Shown piece by piece: positions 11,650 through 24,718 of a DNA stretch of 64,000 nucleotides (its first letter is position 1; the number at the start of each line of letters is the position of its first letter). Position numbers and translations under genes: made by a program. The stretch covers positions 36,513,029 through 36,577,028 of the forward strand of contig OX467083.1 in NCBI GenBank assembly GCA_950106755.1, given 5' to 3'. The notes under the pieces were generated by a model. That model did not search any database. It was not told the origin of the DNA and worked only from the letters and a program-made list of their open reading frames with translations. The stretch comes from Climacium dendroides (Eukaryota; Streptophyta; Bryopsida; Hypnales; Climaciaceae).

Positions 11650-14600
11650 GTCATGTTTAAGCTTGAATATGGCCTCATATAGGGATGTTATAAAAGAAGG
11701 TTGACCTTGTTCTAGTGATAAATTTGTGGAATTATATAGATAGTTTGCACGAGTTTCAATTGGGAAAATCCCCACCAATAGAGATCATGATGAAGGCAAA
11801 GAGTACAACAAACAAAAATTACATAAGAGGCACAACCACCAAGGGCCTTTCCAAAAGTATAGTGGACTGGAACTCAAGGTCACTACTACCATATATTGAA
11901 GTTGTATGACCGCAACGAGACAGAAGAACAAAATTCATTACAGAACCAACAACATGCAGTTGATCTACCTACTCCAACAAGAAGCAGTTTCAATCCATTC
12001 CAAGCCACCAAAAACAGATCACCTCCAACATGATTCACTTGGAATTGGGTAGAACTCCTAGTTTGTTCCTACCAAGTATTGTCTCCTTCCTTTGTTGATT
12101 TTACCACTCTAATACAATAGGTCTTGCACCTCAAAGAAAAAGTGGTTATAACCTATTTTGTGGAAACATACTCCAAAAAATCTACTTTAAAAGCATGGAT
12201 TGAAGACCTTAGTAGAACAATTGCCCTTAATTATCTTGTCTAGTACAAGGTAATATGGAGCCATTTTCATTATGTCAAATTCAATTGTGGTTTTGCTAAA
12301 CATAAAATGGTCAACCTCTAACTTCACACATTTCTAGGAATAAAAATAATGTAAAAATGTTGGCAACCAGCCTTCAACCCCTGCAAATCCTCAAGCTCTT
12401 TTTTTCTGTATTGGTTGATACTTCAAAATATTCTACTAGAGTATATATCTTTTTGTTTGTCTATCGATCGACTACTAGGAAAGATACTTGCGGTTGATAT
12501 TCCCAATCTAACCCCTTAATGATATAGGTTTTTTGTTGCTTTAGATCTTTTAGCAAGGTGCACTTCTAAGTTTCAGATTCCTGATGCTAATAGATGGATA
12601 ATATAAGTTTTTGTTGAGTATGAAGACAATCAACTATGCTGCAATATTTGTCTAGATTCCTCACATTTAAGTCAAGCCTAATCAAGCACTAAGGCAAATA
12701 TCAATCTAGTAGCGCCTAAAAGGAGAAGCGATAATAGATTGCAAGCTACAAAAGCTATACTATGGCTAATAGAGGCAATTGTCAACACCAAAGTCCAATA
12801 TGAGCACTTCCTTGACATCTAAGTAGACCAAAATGTTGTAACAACAGGCATAGCTATAGCAAGTTCCAAACTCGGGGGATGCACTTAATTCTACTACAAC
12901 AAACCACGTGCAAACAAGTGGTTTCTAATAAACTATGATTTTATTGAAGTTTTATTTTATTTTATTGAAGTTTATTTTATTGAAGTTTTATTTTCCTAAC
13001 TTCAAATTTTGAGCATTGTTTACTAATAACTATAGGATTCTACTCCCAAATTTTAAACTCAAATAAAATATGGAATGATTTCTAAAAGAGGTTAAAAATG
13101 TACTAAAATGGCATGTTTTTTAACTCTTTTTTTTTTAGAGAACACATTTAGATGATAATTGCATCAATATTCAACTCAAAATGACCTTTCAATAAAGAGT
13201 TATTTTTAAGAATTTTTTGTTCATTTTTTAGAATTTATTCTTATATAATATAGGGATGTGAAAGTTATTTTCAGTTCTACATTGTATCTTTTTACTTCAA
13301 AGATTTGTAACTAATTATTATTAACAAATAAAAATATCAATAATTCAAAACATAAATCCTTTGCAAGGTTCAAATTTGCAAGGGATGCCTAACTTTTGAT
13401 TTTCGGCATCCCAGGAATACAAATATAATTTTTTTCAATTTTGGAAAAATAATATTGAAAAAATAGCCAGTTTGACATGAAGCTGACGTGGCGCTAATGT
13501 GGCACCAATTGTAACACATCATATTAAAAAATAAAATTTTATAATTACACTATGGGGGTGCATAACTTGCGACCTCTTTGAGGCTTCAAATTTTTCTTAA
13601 TGGAAGACCCGTTTGAGGACTCTCACCTAAGTCTACCCAAACCTTGTGCTCCATCGAGACTAGCTTCACCACTTTTAGAGAATGGCTTGTCTCTTGTTAT
13701 TCAACTATTTTATCACATTGTAGGAACTTTCATTGCATGGCCATTAGAAGATCAATCATCATCCCCTGATGTCATCCACAATATTAGCAAATTGCCAACA
13801 TTGTGCAATCCATCCATAATAATAAGGCATCAACTAGGAAATGCCGTGGTGATTAAGATCAACCTCCACAAATGACAGTAGAGCTAGTTACACTAGAAGA
13901 AAACCTTGTCGCTTTCAACACAATCTACATGATGTTTTTGTTTTCTATAACATAAAAACATCAAAATCAATAGAAAACATCTTATAGATTGTGTTAAGAG
14001 CAACAAAATTTTCTTCTAGTATTAATACAAATCCTAGTTTCAATGTATAGAGCTATCGATGAATCCAATTATAGAACAAACACAAGGTGATTGGTATACT
14101 TCCAACCCAACTAATACGTAAAATTCTAGGTATTATCCCAAAACATAAGAGGACTAAATGACCCCTCTACTATTGATTTATTACATAACTATATCCAATG
14201 GAGCCTTGTCGATATGGTTTTTTTTACATGAACACAAGCTTTGCGGGACTAGAATTGCTAATTTGAGTAAAAAATTATAAAAATGAGCAACAACATTTGA
14301 ACAGAAGTAAAAAACTGGATATACTCCAGATGGCCTTCATGTTGGAAAATTAAGAAGGAATTGCATCCATCATTTCTCTTTGCAATGGCCAAACTTATTA
14401 CACAATCAAGTTCATTGTTTGTACATAGAGTCCATTGGTTTATACTCTATTGAATCCTAATAGGTGATCTTAGATTCATTAATATCTACGCACCACATGA
14501 ACTGCATTCTTGATGAGTGCTTTGGAAACTATGACTAGAGAAATTCCTTTTTTATTGTTGGCAAGTCATACTAGGGGATTTTAATATGGTGAAAAGGTGT

Positions 14601-15800
14601 ACTGATAAAACCAACATCTAGGAGAAGATGATTCCAGCTCAAGAGTGCCTCTTGTCCAACACATTTAAGGAGTCAATATACATAGCTAAGTATCCTCTGA
14701 GGCTTTGACCACCCCTAGTTTAAATTATTCTTGGGATAATTTTTGTAGAGATGGAGTTCAATCAATGGCAAGATTGGATCAATGTTATGTGTTCTGTGAA
14801 TCCATTGATAGCTCCTAAAAGATCCTTAAGTATTGTACCAAGGGCGATTACTCTTAGTCAAACCATTGCCCAATTTATCTAGTGTTGGAACTTACTCATA
14901 CTTCTCATCACTTAAGTTGTTGGGTGATGTCATCCTTGCACTTTGATGATTTAAGGTCGTGTATTTGACAAGTTTAGATGGCAATGCCTCCAAACTTCAC
15001 TTTCTTTTCTAAGTTGCAACGGTTCACCAAATACTATTGATAGTATTGTATTCAAAAAGCTTGAAGCCTAAGATTACAGGAAGAAGCCCTATACAATAGC
15101 CTTGACACCAAAACAATACAACTTTAAAGCTTTTCCAACACAATAGAGCTTCAAGCCCAAATCAATCTGCTTTGGATCTAGCCGACAAAATTTGAAACTA
15201 GAAAGATTGAAAGAAAAGAATTTAGTCCAAGGCACTTTGGCGATCTTTGTGGCAATCAACCCTTAGTAGAGTTCTTAAAAGCTTTCTAAGAGCCTCCTAT
15301 ATCAGCATCCATAACTAAGCTAAGAAACGATTATAGGAAGCTCCAACATAATAGGTACAATCTAGATAGAACGAATTTACATTGAGTTTTATAGCAAATT
15401 ATATTCCTAGGAAGCTACCAATTTGGAAATAGAGAAGGAATGCGATGTCATCTTAGCTTGTGTTAGCCGACATTTTACCTCCACTATGGGTGATCAACTT
15501 CAACAACCTTTGACCATGGAAAAACTCCATCATGCTCTGAAATAAATGGTGCATGGCACTATAAGAAATTTGTATTTTATGTGACATTTTATAATTTTTG
15601 CAAATGGATTTTAGGTAACTTTGAATGAAATAATTCATCAATCATCTAGGATCAAGCACCTACTTAGTCATGGATGATCTTTGGTGATGTTGCTGCAACA
15701 ACTATTCGATATCATGGTACATAGAGAGACCAATCCAACAGATGAAGAAGTGACTAATGGATTGTATACTACCAATTAATAAAGATACATAGAAATTGAA
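11650..15800 (+). pseudogene. Decayed L1-type LINE retrotransposon
   Basis: Broken reading frames on the plus strand still show the order of a plant L1 LINE. At about 12480-12680 a DUF4283-like segment leads into a zinc-knuckle relic, with residues reading YEDNQLCCNICLDSSH. At about 14140 a frame reads NIRGLNDP, matching the start of an APE-type endonuclease, followed near 14220 by MVFFT. At about 14470-14580 come INIYAP-like and ILGDFNMV residues, the metal-binding core of that endonuclease. Near 14740-14890 a frame resembles the SWDN...ARLDRCYV region that precedes reverse transcriptase. Many stops and frameshifts show it is dead. Both ends are approximate, and a small MITE is nested at 13891-14021. 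Confidence 0.65.
13891..14021. mobile_element. 131-bp CACTA-like MITE nested in the LINE relic
   Basis: The left end begins CACTAGAAGAAAACC and the reverse complement of the right end begins TACTAGAAGAAAATT. The pairing continues about 45 bp inward on each side around AACACAATCTA. TTA flanks both ends (13888-13890 and 14022-14024), a 3-bp duplication as expected for CACTA-type elements. Confidence 0.65.
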
Positions 15801-16379
15801 ACTTTGCATAAATATGAATTTTTTCTAGAATTCAAAATGCAATAGGAGGTAGTAAAATGATCCAAATTCAAAAATGTAAAGTATGTGAAGTAGATATTGA
15901 AGTCTAGTTTTATAAGATCAATTTTTATAAGAAAATATAAAATCGTACATTAATAGAGTTTTTCATGACATAGACTTCAAAATCCCATGAGGTGGGTCAA
16001 AAAGTCAAAATTCCAACATGGAAATTCCATTCAGCCTCAAGTCCCAATAGTTTTTTTGAATATGAAATGAAGAGAAAATCACTATATAAGGCATTCTAGT
16101 CAGCTGAAGTTTTCTCTGAATCTGTCCAATCCAGATTTGATGCTAAAAGTGCCCCCAAAATGAGATTTTGACTTTTTGACCCAATTTTTTGGGCACTTAA
16201 TTGCTATGTAATAATAATATACAAGAATTCAATTGTGATTTAGAGTTGGAATTTAAAATTGGGACTTTGGCCTTCTCACTGATATTTTTGATGCACCTTT
16301 AACTACCCAAGGAAGATGGAATTTGAGCTTGAACGGACTCTGGCTTTAGCAAATTGGGACTTGGAACGCAGTGTGGCAA
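15801..16379. other. AT-rich spacer with a diverged inverted repeat
   Basis: No gene. GGGTCAAAAAGTCAAAAT near 15996 is answered by its inverse near 16165-16185, so the segment is likely a small palindromic element. Its exact ends were not found. Confidence 0.45.
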
Positions 16380-17206
16380 CGCTCCTCAGATCTGTGAACT
16401 CAAGGGCTGTGAAGGGCTCCCTGGCTGTTTTTTTTGCCGAGTGCAGTGCACAGAGATCCTCTGTTCAGCACTGCATCGCCGCTCACACTACCTTACTGTA
16501 CCGGCAGATCTGCGTCCGTACTGTAGCCACGGCCGTGGTGGAATTCTTCCCGGCCTCGCCTAGTCGCCCCCGGCAGTTTCCGGCCTAACCAAGCTAAGAC
16601 TACTAATTTCAGTAGGTCTTCAGGATTTATCCTGTTGTAGTAGTACCAGTTCCAGTCCAAGTCTTCATTCAGGTCGACTATTTGCTGGTCCGTTGAATGA
16701 TCGTTGCGAAGAAGCGGTGCCGGGCGCTGCTCCCCATGTACTGGCTGCAGACTCCAGCCAGGCAACCTCACCTTGTCCTCACTTTCGGCCTTGGGATATC
16801 TTAGGAGCTCGGCACTGCCGTCGTCGTCGTCGTCGCCTGATCCACAGCTCGGACACTCACTGACTGGCTTGGTGAGTTTGTGGTGTGTACGCTAGTTGGG
16901 GTTGTAACCACTGTGAGTAAGAAAGTTGGTGGTGTTTGAGTGAACTTGGCGACGAAACGGTCTCTTCAGTCGCGAGGGTTTGTGGATCGGTTGAAGGCCA
17001 CGTTTTTGGTGGTCGAGCACCACGTTGCGGTGCCAATGGCGCCCCTGAGGTGGTGACAGATCGTCGCCGCCATGGCCACTCAAGGCAGGTGCTTGCATTG
17101 CGAGGATGTCCTCATGTTAGTCCTAGTCGAGGTGTAGAAACGGGTGCAGATTCGTATATGTATATAGCAGTGGCAATCGTACAACTGGGGGATTATCGTC
17201 ATCACC
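16380..17206 (+). promoter_or_regulatory. GC-rich upstream region of the kinase gene
   Basis: Base composition switches from AT-rich to clearly GC-rich about 0.8 kb before the kinase start codon at 17207. It includes a short GTC trinucleotide run near 16817-16836. I see no domain in its several open frames, so I read it as 5' untranslated and promoter DNA. No TATA box or start site can be fixed by eye. Confidence 0.4.
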
Positions 17207-19479
17207 ATGGGTTGTTTTTCGACGCCCAAGTCTGGGGAACGCACATCTGGCGTCCCGAGATACTCCACGCGCGTCTCCTCGCGTGATTCGAATTTTAGCC
17301 TCCTCTCCAACAAGCCCGTGGAGCTTCCCGATCCCCGAACTCTGCTGGAGGGCGTGAGCAAGAGTGGTGCCCTCAAAGTGGTCGACGATGAACCGGTCGC
17401 GTCTGTCTCTGATCGCGGCAAGAGCAGAGAACTGAACCACCGCGCGGGGAGGCGGACGGCGTTTTCGGGTCCTCTAGTGTACAACAATGTGGCCACGGCT
17501 GATTCCTCGCGCGCTTCCGCCAATTACTTCTCCAGCGACGACGGGAAGAGGCTCGGGACTGGATTGCGGCTCCGGAGGGCTTCTAGTTTCGGAGGTCGAC
17601 CGCAACCCTTGCCACTTCCGGCAGATGAGAAAACCGCCAGGAGTCCCGAGGGGGGCAAACGGATGTATCTGCCATTGCCTGTAGCTCCAGAGGTTGCTAC
17701 TGCCCGCAGGACTCCCACCATCCGCACCACGAGCTCGTTCAAACTGGAGGCCGTGGACACGCGGCGCGGGCGAGTGGCGACAGTGGGTGGACTGCCTCTG
17801 CCACCCCCGTCCGTGGCCAGCAAGTTGATGGCCAGTCTCCCGGCGTTCGAATTTCGTGACTTGATGCTCGCCACGGACGACTTCGCGGCGAGTTCCTGCT
17901 TGGAGCGAGGCGCATTCGGGGCTGTGTTCAGCGCGAGGCTCAAGGATCCCTCCTCCGAGACTAATATCTACGATGCCAAGATCGACGCGACGGTGCTTCG
18001 TCTCCCTGAGAATCCCGCGCAGGTACGTACGCCATGGCCATCCCCAGAGTTTCTGATGTGGCGCCATAGCCACGAACTCTTTCCCCGTGGTGCCCAATTT
18101 TGATGTTTGGTCTGTGGTTTTCAGGGTTGCTTGGAATGGAGATCCGAAGTGCAGCTGCTGGCGCAAATCTCCAGCCCGAATGTGTGCGTGGTGAAGGGGT
18201 ATTGCTCCCACGAGGTGGGGCCAAGGTTGAGCACGGGAGAGAGGCGGCAGGAGCGTTTGTTGGTGTTCGAGCAGCCTTACAATGGTCCCCTCTCCGACCA
18301 TCTGTTCGGCAATCGCTACTTGACCTACTTGGATTGGAGGACGAGAATTGATATTGCTCTCGGTGCCGCACGAGGGCTGCTGTATATACATGATCGTGCG
18401 CCGCTGCAGATTGTTTACATGGACTTTTGCGCTTCGAATGTGTTGCTGGATAGGGATTTTGCCGCGATGTTGGCTGGCTATGGCTTGTCGGTGACCGCCA
18501 CGCCTTCCTCCTCTTTCAAACCGGTAAGAAATCGGGTCCCTTTTTTTAGGGTTAGGGTTATATTGTCTCTGACGCATGGGAAGGGTCTGTGCAATGGTTC
18601 GGAAATTTAGAAAGATACTACGCCCAAGTGATAAAGGGACGAGCATGTTGGAGGCCTCCATTCCAAATAATGGATTTTGCGTGTCTAGTTGAGTTGCTAC
18701 CTGTGATTTTAGGAAGAGTGTTATTTTATGGTTGTCTAATAGGGTTTGTTGAAATTTTGTGTCTGGGTATTATTTTACGGAATATGCTGACAAATTTAGT
18801 AGGATAGGACGTAATGGGAAAAGTCCTCTGAAAAGTTCTATTTGGAGTAGCGATTGTTGCGATTAGGTGCCTGCTATCATTAATGCGTTTGTTTTCTTGG
18901 CACATTAGTTGTGTGTCAATGTGCTGGTGGCTTAGCGTGTGCGTTGTGTTTGGGTCGCAGAGCATGCTGCTCAGCCAAGCCCACGCGAAGAACAACGTCT
19001 GGAGCTTCGGAATCTTCCTGCTGGAGCTTCTCACGGGCAAGAATAGCCGAGACACGACCTACTTCGGCGACGACAACAACTTCCTGCACTGGGGCCGCCA
19101 GTACTTCAAGGACGAGGCGAAGCTTTTGCAGATCATCGACCCACGCATGAAGGAGCTTTGCCCTATCACTGGGGCCATGGAGGTGGTGGAGTTGTTGCTG
19201 CAATGCGCGAGCAAGAACGAATCCCTGCGACCCCCCATGTCGGAGATTGTTGCGTCTCTCTTGGCGATCAAGGCCAAATACTGCGGCTATCCGGGGGCCT
19301 CGAGAATTAGGAACAAGGGGACTGCCAGTTGGGTGCTCTCGCCACGGAGAACAGATTTGCACTCCCGCGACTTTCAGAGCTTCGATTTGCAATCTTCGTC
19401 GGACGCTTCCTCCTCTTCGGAAGTTGAGGATCTATTCACATCGAGAATCTCGCCTCGGGCCTTGAGAGTGGTGGTTTAG
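17207..19479 (+). CDS. Receptor-like cytoplasmic kinase (RLCK-VII-like), probable pseudokinase
   Basis: Three exons join in phase: 17207-18022, 18125-18523 and 18961-19479, giving 577 residues. The protein starts MGCF, a likely myristoylation and palmitoylation site that would hold it at the plasma membrane. Residues 1-215 are a basic, Ser/Pro-rich tail; the kinase fold follows. The glycine loop (GAFG, 235-238) and helix-C Glu (E280) are present. The VAxK lysine is replaced (ATVLRL, 261-266), the YRD motif is YMD (370-372) with its Asp kept, the following Lys is Cys, DFG is GYG (390-392), and no APE is seen; the activation segment is very short before VWSFG. Loss of the ATP-anchoring Lys and the Mg-binding Asp argues for a scaffold or decoy role rather than catalysis. 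No replacement exon is visible in intron 2. The start was chosen because MGC is the family signature. Confidence 0.88.
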
Positions 19480-20558
19480 TGGCTGTTACGGAGACGTGCT
19501 CTCGTAACCTCTGTAGCAAAACATGTGTGATATTGAAATTTTAGTAGATCTCACCCCCGTTTCAGAACTGGAAATCTAGCGAAGATTCTCTGTTTTATAT
19601 TGTTGTGGTAGATGACGGGTAGTCTGTGATTATGAGCTGCGAATTGCAGCTTGTTTGTGCATGTTCCTTTGGCAGCAAACAAGTTTCTTCGATAACGCAA
19701 GCTATAACAAGGTGTTCACGTAGGATCAATCCTAGTGTTTTGTAGCTTTGGGATAGATCTGGTCATTTTGTAGCGGGAGTCTGTACAGGAATAGATTTGA
19801 AGAATGTACCAATTGAAATGTCAGCGGAGATTTTCTGGGTAGTCAATATATTACGACATGCGAACCAAAAGACGATGGCATATCGGAAATTGGCATGCGT
19901 GAGTGCTGTGTTGAACGTCGATAAAGAATCTCGATTCCGTCTGCTGTCGCATGCATGGATGTATCATTCTTATTGCAAGTGTCTCCTCTCCAAAGAGAAA
20001 TTAATGATTGTTGTTAGTGCATCCATGTAATCCTTCGGGAATCTGCAGTAAAAAGCACAATTCTCACTGATTGATTGTGTCTGATCACATGCCACAATTA
20101 TACAAGACAAGAAATTCTTTCCTCGGAAAGATGGGCAACAACATGCATCTCTTGCTTTTTAACATGCTACTATTGCTTCGACCACGTCTCATTCTCATAG
20201 GAGAGCAGTACCTAGACATTTTGTGCCATTACAGGTTTGAAGAACTGAACAACTGAAGAAGCTCTAGTATCTCACCACAATTCCATAATGACCTACGGCG
20301 CCCTGGACATTTCATTCGATTGAAAGCCACTGAGTTTTTGAATTAACATTGAGTAATGTAAGTAGCGAATCTTTATTAGAAGCTTACTCTGGCAGAGTTG
20401 TACACAATTCACGTTGATAAAATCCACTTCAAACTCATCACTTAATCTCCACCAAGGATAGAGGCAATGCCAAACAATCAGGAAATCTACACAAAAAGTA
20501 CAGTACATACTCGACATATCCATGTTGATACTGATCTCAAAATACACCATCCTACGGG
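19480..20558. other. 3' spacer between convergent genes
   Basis: This holds the 3' ends of the kinase gene (+) and the plastid membrane protein gene (-). Open frames here, such as the one at 19797-20030, show no recognisable domain. No clear polyadenylation signal stood out. Confidence 0.5.
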
Positions 20559-22818
20559 TCAAGCAGCTGACTCCAGCTCAACGTTGTTGTTACTTGGGTT
20601 ACCAAGGCCGTCCTCTGTTCTCAGTTGTGCGGAGACATCATCAATTGCAGCATTCAACTGGGCTATCTTCTCATTCAGGGTCTGCCGTGTTTTCTGCAGA
20701 TTACAGGATCCAACGGTGAGTCTTCACTCAAGAAATTCAGAATCCATACAAAAGATATCGGAACAATGACTCCGGCACTTCTGAAAATGTTAACACCTCG
20801 TCATCTATTTTCTCAAACCACATTAAACAGGTCGCCTGCTCTCACATTAGCAAACAACAGCTACAAATGATTCATTTCTGTTCAAGCACGAGAGGCCCCT
20901 GCGAATGTATAGATACTACTGCTTAGCGTCATTGTTTCATACCGTAAACCCAAGCTGAACATACTGCTTGCCAGGAACACCCAACCCTATCTAATGACAG
21001 TGCCTTACGGGTACAAATGGCTTCTAAATGCACCCTCACATCATGACATGCGGAAGATGTCCAATTGAGTGAGTACACAACATGACAGGATAATGTGAGG
21101 ATATCCAGGGAATGTGCAAATAAAGAGAGTACCATTAGAGTGTTGAACTTAGTGGAATTCAAATATACCGATAGGCCTGGCGGTACTAACATCGACGTAG
21201 GCACTATATTATTCGAAAACTTATTCAAGGCACTCGATGAAACTCATGCTACAATAGTAGTAGCATATAGACGTAAACATCATACCATTCACGGTAAACA
21301 AGTTAACAACTGATAAAGGACACCACACCACACCTACGTGCGCTGAGGGAGTAAGAATTTTGTGAGAGCCCACCTCAAGACCTTCATCATCTTCGAGGAA
21401 ACGTGCGGGCCTCTTAGTTGCAGCCCCTTCTTCTTTCACATTATCCCCATCTTCCAGGGTCTTGGAGATCTGGCGTTTGGACACGATGTTCACGTCCTCA
21501 TGTCATGCTGCTCTACTACTTGGACAAAACCTGATAAATAAGCCACTTCTAGAAGAATCTTCGTTGAAGATGATCTCAGACTATATTCGTTGAAGACGTT
21601 ATCAAGTTAAGTCTCACGTTCGCTTCGCAATTGATGAACCAGGTCAGCAATCAAAGAATCATTCATTCAAATCTCATTTTAGAGAGTCGTACTCGCATTA
21701 CACAACAAAGAAATTAAGGGCTTCTACCTGTGGTGCAAGAATGTAACCCAAGGCACCAAAGACAGCTCCACCGAGTAAAAACCCAGCCACGAAGTCACCT
21801 CCACCACCTCCGCGCCTGTCACTATACCATTGTCAAAAATATCAAGATTCAGAACCTAAAGTCATTTGATTTAGAAGCATGCCTTTCTTATTCGATAAAT
21901 TTCACTCAAAAAATCCAAACTCTGAAATCCGAAACCCGTTTCCAAGTCCATGAATTCAATTACCTGTAATCGGCGGACACCAAAGCTCGCCGACCAGAGA
22001 CATGAGATGGCCAAGTGCGTGCCTGTGAGATCTTCACTGACGTTCTTTGAAAAGCAGTGGCACCTGAAATCCACCAAAGTTCCCATCACCAGTGCTGCAA
22101 CACCGTCTGCAATTCATGCAATCTTACTGCAAGTGAAAGCCAAAGTCGATTCATTGCCAAGAATAGAATTAGGGTTTTCATCTCGACAACTCAGAAGTTT
22201 CCTCCCATCTCTAGTGCCTGAACCTCATCTCTAGGTACCAGCCTAGATGAAAGAATAAACCTCAAACCACGAATTGCATAACCAAATCAACAATCCAGTA
22301 CACCTAAAACTAATCAAGGTAAAAGAATCTTAACAAATGTATATCTAATTGCATTTCTCAATCTGAAATTCAATGTTTAAAGCATCGTCCCACACTATTC
22401 AGCCTTCAACTCTCGCACATAATGCACTAAATCTCCTTGGAACAAAGAAACCACTCATCCAATGTGAACCTTGAACTACACGAGTCACTGTACCAAACTA
22501 AGTCCAGCCCAGCCATTTTCCAAAAAGAATGCACAATGGACATAATGAATTGGAACAGAGCAATTCTTAATAGAATGCAATCCTAGCAAACCCAACAAAT
22601 CTACAATGCCACGAACGGCGAGTCACATCAGTGAACGATCGTGAGGACGCCAGCAGGTTGCAATTGGGGAGAGAATTGCACACCAGGAGATGCAAACCCT
22701 AAACCCCCAAGTCAAGAATTCTAATTAGGAGAAGAAATCAAAATGCACACAAACCTGCGAGGGCCAGAGCCGGCGCTCTTGCCGCGCACGCAGAGTGCAA
22801 CGCTGGAGCTGAAGCCAT
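20559..22818 (-). CDS. Small plastid membrane protein, glycine-rich single-pass (At1g42960-type)
   Basis: Five minus-strand exons join in phase: 22818-22755, 22063-21964, 21815-21728, 21469-21374 and 20693-20559 (160 residues). Residues 1 to about 54 are rich in Ala, Ser and Arg, like a chloroplast transit peptide. Then come a run of five Gly and the block DFVAGFLLGGAVFGALGYIL (62-81), a glycine-zipper membrane segment, followed by APQISK. Next is an acidic stretch around FLEDDEGLEKTRQTLNEK, and a heptad-like helix (QLNAAIDDV) ends the conserved part. I recall this arrangement from Arabidopsis At1g42960, described as a chloroplast inner-envelope protein, and it resembles bacterial YtxH-type proteins. 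Its biochemical role is unknown to me. The short exons escape simple ORF detection. The gene is convergent with the kinase. Confidence 0.85.
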
Positions 22819-24469
22819 GGTGGGCATGAGAGGAGGACTCCAAGAAAGTGGAGCTTCAAGGGGAAGAAGGAAATCCGAAAGACGGAATGGATGAGAGAAC
22901 AACGAGGGAAAGCAACTGAAGAAATCTGTATTGAGTTCAGTTGTACTTCAGCTAAGACTGCGACTTGGATGCTACCGGGAGTTCTTCACCGCCTGTTGTT
23001 GGTTCAGGCAGTTCCGTCATTGCGCTTAACCCATAAACGACGCTGCGGACGTTTTGGGTCCGATGAATGGCATACAATCCTTCTCTAAAGGACATAAGTG
23101 GAACTATTCATCTTCAGAATTGTGTTGTGAAAAGGGGAGGTCTTCTAAAGTAGTTTGACTTCCAATGAGTGTATTTGGTCCTTTTTTTTTTGCTCAAGTC
23201 TCAAGGCCTCTTTTTCCATCCCAAACCACTCAAAACTGTCATTTCTATAGCAAAGAGTAAAAAAGAAATTTAAATGTTTCTTTTGCATATCAAACCATAC
23301 AATCTTGTACTAGACTAGTGTGGGAGAAATTCACAAACTTTGACCATATAGATTGTAAGATAATTGTGTTTAAAGAGAAGGAAACAAATTTTCTTGCACC
23401 TTGCTCAACTACATTTTTTGGCTTTGAACCTTCAAAACTTATCATTTTTGTTCTACTAATTTTGAACTTCTAATTTGATATGATAAAGAATTGAGTTGAG
23501 AGTTTAAAAATTAAGTGTTTCTTTTTTGAATTTATTTTCTACTCATTAAAAAATATTTAAGTAGAATTAGGTTGAAGATTGAAGGAAAATCTAAATTGTT
23601 AATAGCTCTAAGATGGAATTGAAATACACTAATCTTGGTGAGATTGTTCTAGCAAGAGATCTTAACCTTATGAAATATTCTTTTTTGAAAAATTGTGAAT
23701 ATTGAGGTCATAAATGAATCGTACAAGTTATTTTTTCAAGAAGATGTTGTCATTGCATGAAAAACAAGATTGTCCATGACTTTCACATAACAAATCCAAA
23801 TGGAATAAATCAAAGCTCCCTATTTACATAAAAATATAATCTATACAAAAAAAATTTACTTTAAGTTTTTTTGAAGGGTTTTTTTGCCCATCAAACTAAA
23901 AAAATGTGTATGAAAATTGATACAATACATGAATATTTCAACCTTAACTAATTCAAAATAGTGTGACTTTGATAAATATGTGTCATATATACTATTGGTA
24001 TTAGGACAATTCATTGTAGTCCTAGTTGCTTGAATTATTGATGTAAGATCATTATAAGAAAATCATAATAAGTAATTGTACCTGCTCCAACATATTCTAA
24101 TCATGGATTTACATATTGTAGAGCATGTTTTCTTTTTTTCATTACAAGAGAGAAATACTCTTAATTATTTTTGAGTTTGACATATCTTCAAGTTTTGTTG
24201 TTCATCTTTTGTCTAACATCAAGTGCCTAAAAGTATCCTTAATCCACCCAGTAGATTGACCTTGCAAATGAACTTTTAATTATTGATAGGTTTATAATTA
24301 AAACTTAAAAATTATGTTATTGGAATTCGTGGGGGGTTTATAGCAAATTTTGTCACTCTGAGAGGTTTAAGCCTATCAATTGAATTCCTTCCTTTCAAAG
24401 TTGCAACATTGCTATGAAAGCTTGTTGCAATTTACTATTAAAAAAATCCATTGATTGGAAGTACATCAT
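22819..24469. other. Promoter side of the plastid gene, then repeat DNA
   Basis: The first 250 bases are less AT-rich and likely hold the promoter and 5' leader of the minus-strand gene starting at 22818. From about 23175 to 23905 lies a 3'-truncated TTAACCCC-family copy, listed separately. The remainder is AT-rich with nothing recognised. Confidence 0.5.
23175..23905 (+). mobile_element. TTAACCCCTAAAG-family element, truncated copy B
   Basis: Long stretches match copy C at 26731-27657 in the same order, for example the blocks around CTGTCATTTCTATAGCAAAG, ATAGATTGTAAGATA and GGTGAGATTGTTCTAGCAAG. The terminal motif is decayed at the left end (CTCAAGTCTCAAGGCC) and the right quarter is missing. 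Confidence 0.6.
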
Positions 24470-24718
24470 ATGGAGAATTTCGTTAAAATGGCAATATTCC
24501 GCATGCCATTTACACGAGTCAAGAGCACATATGACAGTGTTTCTCAGCATGGCAACCTCATAGATGTGCCAATTTTGCCCCCAACAAGTCCAAATTGCAA
24601 CACAACAAACCATGTTTCTTCACCCCCATGCCATCTTTCTATGAACTTTTTCAATTTTGCAATCCCCCTTTGTACCTGATTTTCATGTAATAATCACCAT
24701 TTTAATGAAATTCCCCAT
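24470..24718. mobile_element. MITE of the ATGGAGAATTTCATTAAAAT family, copy 2
   Basis: The left end reads ATGGAGAATTTCGTTAAAAT and the reverse complement of the right end reads ATGGGGAATTTCATTAAAAT. It is 249 bp, longer than copy 1 because the interior differs. An open frame crossing it shows no coding sense. Confidence 0.78.

Noticed and set aside
17080..17523. Other long frames around the kinase 5' end
   Set aside because: Overlapping frames on both strands arise from GC-rich composition; only the MGC-initiated plus-strand frame splices into a kinase fold.
17474..18661. A 395-residue minus-strand open frame opposite the kinase exons
   Set aside because: It is a shadow of the GC-rich kinase coding strand, spans both introns of the real gene and shows no motif.
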